NCBI GenBank assembly: GCA_013076295.1
Contig: RQOL01000466.1
Location: 682,001 to 746,000, forward strand
DNA from: Sanderia malayensis
Taxonomy: Eukaryota > Cnidaria > Scyphozoa > Semaeostomeae > Pelagiidae
Length of the DNA stretch: 64,000 nucleotides
Direction of reading: 5' to 3'
Of the stretch, positions 11,553 to 20,482 are shown piece by piece. Position 1 is the first letter of the stretch; every line of letters starts with the position of its first letter. Under the pieces are notes generated by a model that searched no databases, was not told the origin of the DNA, and saw nothing but the letters and a program-made list of their open reading frames with translations. Made by a program: the position numbers and the translations under genes.

Positions 11553-11878
11553 TGTATTTAAAGAGACTAAATACATCCGTCTTTTTGAATTATTGATGCT
11601 GAATTTTCATGAATAATTTATTAATGATTCAATCAATCGTGAATTGAAACAGTATGATGACATGACCGAGTAAATTCGAGCTTGCTGCTCCACGATAAAC
11701 AAGTCATTTGACCAGCTGCTCAGTAGCCAATCATTTGATAATCAGACTGTCGTAATATCATTCACTCAATTCGATACAGACAATGTTGGTTATTTAAGTC
11801 TTCTTCATATAATTGCTCAGTTATTTCATTGGAGCCCGTGTGCGAGGTCTGTTCAAAAGTACAAGTGGCACATTATAG

Positions 11879-11885
11879 TATAAAA
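11879..11885 (+). promoter_or_regulatory. TATA-like box TATAAAA
   Basis: Lies 145 bases before the ATG of the 113-residue protein, at a sensible distance for a short 5' UTR. Nothing else in the spacer competes with it, but the region is AT-rich, so chance is possible. Confidence 0.35.
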
Positions 11886-12023
11886 TTTGCAAATCTAGTT
11901 TGATGTGTATCATTTGTCATGTGCATAGAGACTTACTGGACATAGAGTGGTGAATTTTCACGATAAGTTGGCTGTATAATATCTGCACTCGAGAGTGATT
12001 GAAGTTGAAAGTTTGAAGTTGCA

Positions 12024-12558
12024 ATGGAACCAAATCCTGTGTTAGTAAGTATTATCATGATAGCATGTTATATTTGTTTTTTGCATATTATCAATGCTGT
12101 TGCTATTATGATCTATCAATGAATAAATCTTCCTTTTTTCTGTGCTTTAAATGTTGTCAAATTGCTTTTTACAATGTCCGGCCATTTATTATAGACTTTC
12201 ACTCAATTTTTTTATTCCATAATCATTTGCTTTGCAGATTGACAATGCTGACAATTGTGCTGTCGAAGTTCTGGAAGAACCTTCTTTAGAACTTCTAGAA
12301 GTCACTAACGGCAATCAGGTAGCTTCTACATTAAACAATACTGCTTCAACAGACAATGTTTGTCTCTGCAAGAGATCAATGGTCTGCGGATGCAGTACCC
12401 CTCCATTGCAAGTATGTGGGCAGAATGAAAATAACGTTCTCCAAGACACCACCGCAACAACACAAAGACGTCTGATAGAGGAAGAAGAGATAAAAGAAAT
12501 AAGAATTCCAATTGTTCGTTATCGATTTTGGAGACAGCGACAGTCCAAGAGAGGATAG
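12024..12558 (+). CDS. Uncharacterised 113-residue protein
   Basis: Two exons, 12024-12044 and 12238-12558, joined in phase 0 by a good donor (TTA/GTAAGT) and acceptor (TTTGCTTTGCAG), give 113 residues. I do not recognise it. It has an acidic N-terminal half, a small cysteine cluster CLCKRSMVCGC in the middle and an Arg/Glu-rich C-terminus ending in RFWRQRQSKRG. There is no signal peptide or membrane segment, so a cytosolic or nuclear protein is likelier than a peptide hormone. Support is limited to the open frame, splice signals and the upstream TATA-like box. Confidence 0.45.
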
Positions 12559-14869
12559 AGGTATACAACAGGTGCGAGTAAAATATTTATCACCTGGTGT
12601 TAATGTTTTTAATTGTTTTATGATAATTAATCTACGTAAAATGCAATTATTGTGTAAATATAATTTAGTTAGATAATTAATTTAAATTTAGAATAGTAGT
12701 TTGGAATTTTTTTCATTTAATGTACATCTACATCTACATACGTTAATCAGCAACCTCAATGTTGAGGGCTCCGCTGATGAAATACGATTGGTCACTGCAT
12801 GTACAGCCGTTTGACAACAAGTTTGTTGAGTTAATTTCAAAGGAAAAAAGTAGGGGGTTGGTGGTATTTTTGTAATGTGTGTCAAAAGGAGTTTTATGCA
12901 CGCTTTATATGCGCATGCGTATTTATTATCTTCCCTCGTCCATTTTGTTGCAAAGTGTTCTCGTGAAAATCTGTACGTCGCTGCTGGAATTGGTAACTCT
13001 TGCCTGTACCAAATGCCACGGGTAAGTTTCGGCACTTTCAGTCGGAAATCACTTGTCTTGTGGGTGGGGCGATCAATACAATTTTCCATTGGCAAAGCGT
13101 TGAAAGAGGGTGAGCTTTAGTGGCTGCTCGGTACGTGGCATAGGTTCCCCCGGGAAAGATAAGGTTTCGCCGTTTTTTTGGCGAAATTTTATTGGAACCG
13201 GGTAATTTTCAAATTTGTTTTCTTGTATTTCTAATTGCTTTTTTCTTTAATTTCTTACTAATTATCAAATAAATTGTCGAAGATGAAGCTTCTCCAAGAA
13301 GTTCCGACAAATGGCAACTTTGCTCAACAGTCGGAACTTCTCGTGAAGTAGCTTCACTGCATTCAACAACGAAATTGTTGGTGCTACACACCAAAATTAC
13401 CCCTTATCCAAAGTCATAACAAAATGCATGCGGGGGTTTCAAAGCACGCATGCGTCGATGCGCCACTTTCCAGTACTTTTACAATACGAGCTTGGTATTT
13501 CCGGTTCTCGTGAATTTCATCACCAAATATGGTACTGCCCTTGCGCTGCTGCGCAGTTTTGAGAATAACTACTCGTGCACGTGCTGGCTCTGGTCTTTTT
13601 GGTCTTCAGTCGTTACCGTTGAGGTGAAAAGAGGAGAAAACACAAAGAGTAAGCAATGGAGGAATCAAAGCTTGAAGATGAACATGATGCAGTTGAGTCA
13701 TGTTTTGATAAGAAAGCTGAGCAACGAACAAATTCTTAACTTCAGTCATTGAGAAAGGGGAATCTACAAAAAGCAATTCAATTGCTTGGAAAGTCTTGTT
13801 TTCGAAACAGAAAGATTGTTACAGGGAGTGCCAACACGCAAAGAAAGATGGCGGAAGCATCGCGGAGATGAAAAAAGGCAAGTTTTGGTTTTTTGGATTT
13901 AATTTATTATTTGTTGGCAATTATTTACACGAATCTCAGATTAACGGCTACCTCCCAATGACGGTTACTAACTTGCAGTTTTAAACGCTTTACAAAATCA
14001 TTGCTTTATGGTGAACCTCTGAATAGCGGCCATCTACCAATGTCGCTTAACATAATTAGCCAAACTTGTAAAAGAAGTGCACTATGGCATATTATTATTA
14101 TAATTATAAATCTTTTAATTAAATCTTATCTTTCAGTCCTTTTTCATTGAATTATGAGTTAGCAAGAAGTTGAGACGCGTGGTAAGAAGAAAAATGGGAA
14201 ACAAGCAAGTTGGTGCTGTCAAATCAACATGGCTGAAAAAAGAAAGTCCGTTAGTCTTCGGGGAAACAATAACAGAATCAAGGAAAACTGGTAAGTCGGA
14301 CTGAAAATTTCTGGAGAGAATACACCAGATTCAATAATAGGAAAAGAAAGTAATTTTAACAAGACCTAACGTTCACTCATTAGATTGTTATTTTAGCCTA
14401 TTAATGTCTTTTGTATTAGTACACTAATTAAGTACCTATTTATTTATAATTTACCTGGTATTCTTCAAGAAAATAGAAGCCTGAAGTTGCAACAAGTCTA
14501 AGAGAAGATGTATGCGGCAAAAGAATGTGACTGTCCTTTAACTTTAGAATTCTTTATGTAAATAATCGATATTAATGAAAACTTGCTTTAAAAAAATGTT
14601 AACGTTATACGTGATCGTCATACCTTTTAAAATTACTTTACACCCGTTTGGCACTTCCTCCCACCTTTTCAGACTTGTATTTTTGGAAATACCAACAAAA
14701 TAATTCTTTCAGCGCAGATTTCATCACAAGTAAAATTCGCATTGTTTATTATTCATTGGATAATTCTCTTTACACCTGTTCCAATTAAGAAATCAGAGCA
14801 CATAGTACATAAGGTGATAAGAATGAACAGAATTAATTGTCACTAATCCCAATGAATCATACATTTGCC
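12559..14869. other. Intergenic, possible non-coding or decayed exons
   Basis: No gene is recognised. An inverted repeat of 11 bp (13298-13308 with 13330-13340) is visible. At 13656-13871 two open segments of 27 and 43 codons lie in one frame separated by a single TAA. A potential exon with acceptor CTTTCAG and donor CTG/GTAAGT lies near 14137-14290 but reads no known protein. These could belong to one decayed or non-coding transcript. Confidence 0.3.
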
Positions 14870-15040
14870 TATTCTACTGTTATTCCATAATAAAATATCT
14901 CTAAGTAACAAAATAGACAGGACTTTTTCACTTTGTAAGGCCAGCGGTTGATAATAGTTTGCCATTATCTGTAAAAATAGGATACATATCTTTACAGAAT
15001 ACTACAAAGAAAAAGTAACAAATAATGCAAGTTTATAGCT

Positions 15041-15173
15041 GCTTGTATCAAACCGCTCAAATAATCTGTACAATTAACAGGTATTTTTATATTGGATGAG
15101 CAGAATGAATTGCTATTGGCAACAGGGAACGAGAGATTGGATATTGGACAACCTAGCCTCTAGCAAAGTTGCC
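15041..15173 (-). ncRNA. H/ACA-like snoRNA copy 1
   Basis: About 133 nt. The 5' hairpin is closed by GGCAAC/GTTGCC with an internal AGAG/CTCT stem. The hinge CCAATAGCAATTC is a variant of the box H seen in the other copies (ATAACA). A second hairpin is closed by GCTCA/TGAGC, and ACA stands three bases from the 3' end (GATACAAGC). It lies about 70 bases upstream of the next 3' splice site. Confidence 0.65.
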
Positions 15174-15345
15174 TATTCTAATGTCACTTCATAATAAAAT
15201 ATCTCTTACCATCAAAATGGACAGGATTTTTCACTCTGTAAGGCCAGCTATTGATTCAATAGTTTGCCATTATCTGTAAAAAATAGGATACATGTCTTTA
15301 GAGTATACTAAAAGGAACATTAACAAATAATACCAGTTTGTGAAT

Positions 15346-15477
15346 ATTTGTATCAAACCACTCAAATAATCTGTACAATTATCAGGTACTTTATATTGAA
15401 TGAGCAGAATGAATTGTTATTGGCAACAGGGAACGAGAGATTGGATATTGGACAACCTAACCTCTAGCAAAGTTGCC
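15346..15477 (-). ncRNA. H/ACA-like snoRNA copy 2
   Basis: About 132 nt. Same architecture as copy 1 with a canonical hinge CCAATAACAATTC (box H ATAACA) and 3' box GATACAAAT. It is intronic, about 70 bases from the acceptor at 15274. Confidence 0.7.
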
Positions 15478-15645
15478 TATTCTATTTTCACTTCATAATA
15501 AAATATCTCTTACCATCAAATGGACAGGATTTTTCACTCTGTAAGGCCAGCTATTCATTATAGTTTGCCATTATCTGTAAAAATAGGATACATATCTTTA
15601 GAGTATACTAAAAGGAACATTAACAAATAATGCAAATTTATAAAT

Positions 15646-15778
15646 ATTTGTATCAAGCCACTCAAATAATCTGTACAATTAACACATATTTTTATATTGC
15701 ATGAGCAGAATGAATTGTTATTGGCAACAGGGAACGAGAGATTGGGTATTGGACAACCTAACCTCTAGCAAAGTTGCC
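15646..15778 (-). ncRNA. H/ACA-like snoRNA copy 3
   Basis: About 133 nt. Box H ATAACA and terminal ACA are retained; the closing stem GGCAAC/GTTGCC is intact. It lies about 70 bases from the acceptor before exon 15514-15574. Confidence 0.7.
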
Positions 15779-15915
15779 CTGTGAGTAGAGTTTATAATCT
15801 TGAATAACTTACATGATTTATTCCATTGGTAATAACTCTTGCATGACCTGCAAATAAAATAAGAGACAAAATAATATCAACTTGCGGAAAAAGGCAACAA
15901 AGGTAAAGTCCATAA

Positions 15916-16046
15916 AATTGTATCACCCTACTCAAATAAATGGAACCACTTGGAAGTTCATGTATTTAATGTGTAGTGTGGATTGTTATTGGCAACAGGG
16001 AACGAGAGACCAGGTATTGGACAACCTAACCCCTAGCAAAGTTGCC
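15916..16046 (-). ncRNA. H/ACA-like snoRNA copy 4
   Basis: About 131 nt. The 5' hairpin and both boxes are conserved while the 3' hairpin is clearly diverged from copies 1-3. Conservation concentrated in the 5' hairpin suggests that half does the guiding. Confidence 0.65.
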
Positions 16047-16370
16047 TGAATGTGTTTCGTATATCAAAAGGTGGTAGTAGCATAATTATGAACCCATAAC
16101 ATAACGTACCTGCTATTGTAGATATAAAAACTATTTCTATGTATTTGAGGCTTGCCTAAAAAGTAATAAAAGCATGTAAACAATATAATTGGCATTCATT
16201 TCTGAACAATAAATCAGTAGGAAACAATCAAGAGTTCTCACCTGTTCCAGAAAACCCAGAAAATTTTTTAAACTCGCATTTATTTTTCATTTTGAAACAG
16301 TTCTGAATACATTACAAAATAAATAGCTTCAGTAGAAAACACAATAAAACAGACAATAGTGATCAAACAA

Positions 16371-16376
16371 TTTATT
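16371..16376 (-). terminator. RPL23 poly(A) signal AATAAA
   Basis: The minus-strand hexamer stands 13 bases beyond the RPL23 stop codon and implies a very short 3' UTR. It separates RPL23 from the downstream snoRNA host unit. Confidence 0.65.
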
Positions 16377-16389
16377 TTATAGCTCGATA

Positions 16390-17970
16390 TTACTGAATAC
16401 TTCCAGAATTTGATGCAATTCTAGGCCAGAGTTCAGCACATTCCTTTGAAACTGGGCCAGTAATTGCAGAGCCTGAAAAAATATGTAATAAGACTCAATA
16501 AAACAGAGCTATCAAGCATTCCTGTGAATTAAATAGAACAGCAAGCAATAATCTGACAAATAAACAACAAACAAAAATCATAAAAATTCATTTCATAGCT
16601 GTTACCTTTCATTTCACCTTTAACATTGACAATAACTCCCGCATTATCTATTGAAAGATGGAAAAAAGTTATTTGCTATTCAATCGTTAAAACGAGCAAA
16701 GAATGTCAGAAAAGATTTGTATCAAACCACTCAAATAACCTCTACCATAAAAAGGTATCTGTATATATCAAATGAGCAATGTGATTTGTTTTTGGCAACA
16801 GGGAACGAGAGACCAGGTACTGAAAAACTTAGCCCCTAGCAAAGTTGCCCTTTAAGCATGCATTGTTTGTTCTACCATAGATCCGGTATGGAAAGTATGG
16901 CAGTTTTCGCCGAGATCTCGGGTGTGCAGCCTAAAAATCCCAAGTGTGCAAGTGTGCAATGCAACAAATATGTACTTCAAGTGTGCAATATGAACTTTAT
17001 ATAATACTCATATCCTAGGTTACCAAGTTTGTATTTGTTCGCAGTAAGTAACTCGCAAATTTAGGATGGAAACTTGCACTTGAAAATAGGCCCACTCCAC
17101 TCGCAAGTCGCAAGTGTAAAAAATTTTTCGCGCTTCGCGCGATGGTGCAGATTTCCCTTTCCTCATGGCAAATTACTGAAACACTGGTCTCAGGAGGTGT
17201 TAAGTTACCAAGACCACGCCCTTATGTTTCGGACACTCCCAATTTATCAAGTGTGCAATGACAATTTACAAAAAAAATCTCGGGTGTGAATCTGCCATAC
17301 TTTCCATACTGGCCATAGATCAAATATATAATACCTTCAAAATAGATGAAGACACCATTCTTTCTTCTGTAGGGCTTTCTTTGACGGATAACAACAGCTG
17401 GCATGACTGAAATAGTGATAGAAAAACATGTAAAGTGTAGTGACTGCAACAAAATAATAAAAAACCATCCACCCAATGAAAGAAAACGACAAGAAACTAA
17501 AAAGAAATCGCATTTTGGGAGGCTCTACCTTTCTTCCTCAGCTCTGGCTTTCCCTTTTTAACCGAGGCAACAAACATATCACCACTGGCAGCCGCTGGAA
17601 GCCTGTTTAAACGTCCTCTGATAGCTTTTACTGCAATTACGAAGAGATTCTTGGCACCGGTATTGTCGGCACAGTTGATGACCGCTCCGACAGGACATGC
17701 TGTCGAGATCTTGAATTTCCCTCCTGATCCACCTCCAGCTGAAAATGTAAGATAACAAATGCATTAGTGTCCCGCACATTTTTAGGCCTTGCAGACAGCA
17801 CAGCTGCATATAGTAATAAGAGAAGCAACGGGAAATATTTCTTGTCGAAAATTGTTCCAAATACATACATGATGCTAAAAGCAGTTGTACAATACAACTA
17901 TTCTGTTAAAATACTAACGGATGACAGAGATTTAAAAAGATGAAACTTTCATACCTCTTTTAGCAGACAT
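16390..17970 (-). CDS. RPL23: 60S ribosomal protein L23 (uL14)
   Basis: Large-subunit ribosomal protein at the subunit interface. Five coding exons, 17955-17970, 17529-17738, 17335-17406, 16606-16647 and 16390-16472, all joined in phase 1, give exactly 140 residues, the family length. Diagnostic stretches are [53 protein letters not shown] and the C-terminus [16 protein letters not shown]. The intron between 16648 and 17334 holds both an H/ACA-like snoRNA and a 430-bp mobile element. The gene is divergent from the BRF2-type gene, with 408 bases between the two start codons. Confidence 0.98.
16715..16849 (-). ncRNA. H/ACA-like snoRNA copy 5, in an RPL23 intron
   Basis: About 135 nt, in the intron between RPL23 exons 17335-17406 and 16606-16647, same strand. 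The hinge is AAAACA instead of ATAACA, still ANANNA, and the terminal ACA is present. Its distance to the acceptor (about 67 bases) matches copies 1-4. Ribosomal-protein introns are classic snoRNA hosts. Confidence 0.7.
16883..17312. mobile_element. 430-bp non-autonomous DNA transposon, copy 1 (hAT-like)
   Basis: The ends are 21-bp terminal inverted repeats sharing GGTATGGAAAGTATGGCAG apart from one position. It is flanked by a perfect 8-bp duplication CCATAGAT (16875-16882 and 17313-17320). A nearly identical 430-bp copy lies inverted at 57571-58000. No transposase is encoded. Eight-base duplications suggest the hAT superfamily, but P-like or Merlin-like elements make similar ones. Confidence 0.93.
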
Positions 17971-18378
17971 CTTGAACAGTGTTTGTTTGAAAAAGAACTT
18001 CTACCAGCCTCGGTCTCGGGATACGGATCAGATTCAGTTGAATGCTGACGAGAGTGCTGACAACAAAAATAAGGAGGTAACAAAGTAAGGCTTTGCAGTC
18101 AAATCAGCTTGCATTTAAAATTGAATTTATTTACTTCAAATAACAAATTGATAAAAAAGCATAGGTACTACCAGGAAACAACAGCCTATTAAAATTTCCT
18201 ATGACCTTTAGTCCAGAAATTCCTAATTTGTGTTTCAATGCATCAATTTATGTGAAAGCATTACCCCCTTGATTTTAGAGAAGAGGTGAAACATCCAAAG
18301 GAGGCAGTTTGGCCTAAGAAAAACACAAGCAAAAATAAAAAAAGTATCGACAGTTCAACGCAGCTCTCGGACCATGCA

Positions 18379-19653
18379 ATGGCGACTGGTTGCGAAGAAA
18401 ATATCTGCCTTCATTGCTACAGTAACACAGTGCTAGAAGAAGATGCGGCATTTTGCACCGACTGCGGGGCCTTGCAATCAAGAGAAGATATTTTTCCCAG
18501 CATTAATGGTCTTGGCCATGATCAACCCTTTATCGATGGCCTAAATTTTTGCCCAGATTATTCGAAAAGATCAAGTCATTACCAAGAGTTCATTGCAAAG
18601 ATATCATCTATTTCGAATTCTCTAAACCTCCCAGAATCTGCAATCGGACAGATAAGGTCTCTGTCAGATCAACTTTGGTTCGAAAAGAATCTAAAACGTA
18701 GGACACCAAGTTCTGCAAAAATAGCAGCTTGTATTTACCTTGTGACAAGGAATAACCCAGAACTGCAAACTTCCTTAAAAGATCTTATAAGTACCTGTAA
18801 CACAACTGTAACAGCAATGAGAAAGTGCTTCAATGCTGCCAAAGAAGTCATGTACCTTGAGCCATTTCCAGTATACAAAGTTGAGGACATGATTGACAGA
18901 TTGTCAGCATACGTGTCCGAAAATGATAGTCGGAAATTAGCAGATCTGGCACTGGCCATAGATCGATTGACTTGCATACGATATGAGCGAGGCACCCGTG
19001 CGACAATTGGTGTGTCTCTGATCATCATTGCTGCATGTGTGCTTGAAATAAAATACAACACGATGCAGATCTGCAAACACTTTGAAGTCTCTATAACGTC
19101 AGTGTACCCACTTTCAAGCATCTGCAGAAAAAGAATGTTAAAATACTCAGAGAATATACCCTGGAGACCACGAAACTTGACGGAGAAAAATGTCACAAAA
19201 TTTGGTCAAGAAATAGTGAAGTTTTTTGAAGAATTCGGCAAAGCTGAAGATGAAGAGAAAGAAGTTGATGTTGCAGAAAAGATCAAGATTGCATTAGAAG
19301 AGCTGAATGGAGTAAGAAGTGAGGAAACGGCGACAAAAAAGGCCAAAAGAATACGCAAAAGGGGGAACAATAACACACGCACATATAAAAAACAAAAAAT
19401 TGAAGCCAAAGATCCATATGTTCTGCTAATCAAAGAGTTGATTCAGAAGGGCTGTAGTCAAGAGGAACTACACACTGGGAAGATTATATCACTGTCAAAA
19501 AAATACTTGGATTGGACTGAACATGACCTGGAACAAGGTGATGATGATATTTCCGATGGAGAAATAGCCCAGTATTTGAAATCTGATGATGAACTGGGAT
19601 ACGTTTATCAATTAAAGAAAGAAACAGATCCATTATTTTCAGAAACTGAATGA
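18379..19653 (+). CDS. BRF2: TFIIIB subunit BRF2-like transcription factor
   Basis: TFIIB-family factor that, with TBP and BDP1, positions RNA polymerase III at type 3 promoters (U6, 7SK). A single exon of 424 residues (human about 419). The N-terminal zinc ribbon has CLHC at 10-13 and CTDCG at 26-30. Two cyclin-like repeats follow (about 70-265), and then a charged, Lys/Glu-rich tail with RKRG- and KKQK-type basic clusters. The frame is open upstream to 18286 without an ATG, so the first in-frame ATG at 18379 is chosen; it has G at -3 and +4. An out-of-frame ATG at 18374 overlaps it and opens a short ORF that could damp translation. BRF1 is excluded by the lack of a long C-terminal domain. 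Confidence 0.88.
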   Translation: MATGCEENICLHCYSNTVLEEDAAFCTDCGALQSREDIFPSINGLGHDQPFIDGLNFCPDYSKRSSHYQEFIAKISSISNSLNLPESAIGQIRSLSDQLWFEKNLKRRTPSSAKIAACIYLVTRNNPELQTSLKDLISTCNTTVTAMRKCFNAAKEVMYLEPFPVYKVEDMIDRLSAYVSENDSRKLADLALAIDRLTCIRYERGTRATIGVSLIIIAACVLEIKYNTMQICKHFEVSITSVYPLSSICRKRMLKYSENIPWRPRNLTEKNVTKFGQEIVKFFEEFGKAEDEEKEVDVAEKIKIALEELNGVRSEETATKKAKRIRKRGNNNTRTYKKQKIEAKDPYVLLIKELIQKGCSQEELHTGKIISLSKKYLDWTEHDLEQGDDDISDGEIAQYLKSDDELGYVYQLKKETDPLFSETE

Positions 19654-20482
19654 GAAATGTTGCTCTAAAGTAAATGCTTGAATAAAATGCCTTGTAAATA
19701 AATTGTTAAGTTTTTTTGGAAATTGTATATAAAATTCCTGCTTATGTTCCATATTCATAAAGTTTTTTGCATTTGTATAGTTGTTGTATTACTTACCTTT
19801 GAGACATGCAATATGCAATGAAGTGTTCCTTCGTCAAACTTGTGTCTGCTTCCATCCGTGTGCTGCTAGAAACAACATGCAACCAAGCTTGAGCTAATAC
19901 CATTTAAGGACCATACTGAATCACTGCGCGTATAAAAGCAGAGAATCCAACATTGATTAATTTCATCCGTATCTTGCATATTGATGACACAAGTATAACA
20001 AGTGAAGTAATTAAGGAGCATACACTCCTTTCACATTCTATAAAAACCATCTATATGGAAAAATATAAATGCCAATTATAAATACAATGCTACAATGAAA
20101 ATGACAGGTTAATAAATTAATTAATGTATTGCCATTTCCAAACCACCACAAAAACCAATTCTCAAATAGACATAATCAATGGACCAGATAAAAGACAAAT
20201 CCTCGGTTTCTATACCCAACATGTTATATGATTTACTTTACTTTGATTCATTGAAAATTGTATGAATAGCCATGCAAAGCATAGCTAAAAATCCTTGATA
20301 CTGTGAGACCAAGATTGTTAACTATTGGTTACCTTATCAGAGGAAACAAAAGCTTACCTCAATATATACCAAGCTAAGCTTACCTGAATGCAGAAACAGT
20401 AATGAAAAGGTATGCCTTCTTATTCAGCTACTAATACACAATGCATTAAAAACACAAAGATGTTAGTACGTAAACTATTAAC
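19654..20482. other. 3' ends of convergent genes
   Basis: This holds the BRF2-like 3' UTR (AATAAA motifs near 19680 and 19698) and the cyclin T 3' UTR. I see no further gene. Confidence 0.5.

Larger units (their letters stand above)
14870..16300 (-). ncRNA. Probable multi-snoRNA host gene (non-coding)
   Basis: On the minus strand, successive small exons are each bounded by good splice sites: a first exon ending at 16242 (AACAG/GTGAGA), 16110-16155, 15813-15847, 15514-15574, 15210-15273, and a last exon starting at 14968. The introns after the second to fifth of these each contain one H/ACA-like snoRNA. The exons are short, have no shared reading frame, and two (15514-15574, 15210-15273) are near-copies of each other, as is the start of the last exon; duplication of an exon-intron-snoRNA unit explains this. 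The gene lies just past the RPL23 poly(A) signal on the same strand, so it is either independently transcribed or a read-through extension. Transcript ends are approximate. Confidence 0.6.

Noticed and set aside
17074..17289. 71-residue frame identical to one at 57594-57809
   Set aside because: It is interior sequence of the 430-bp element read without stops; no transposase motif and no start context.
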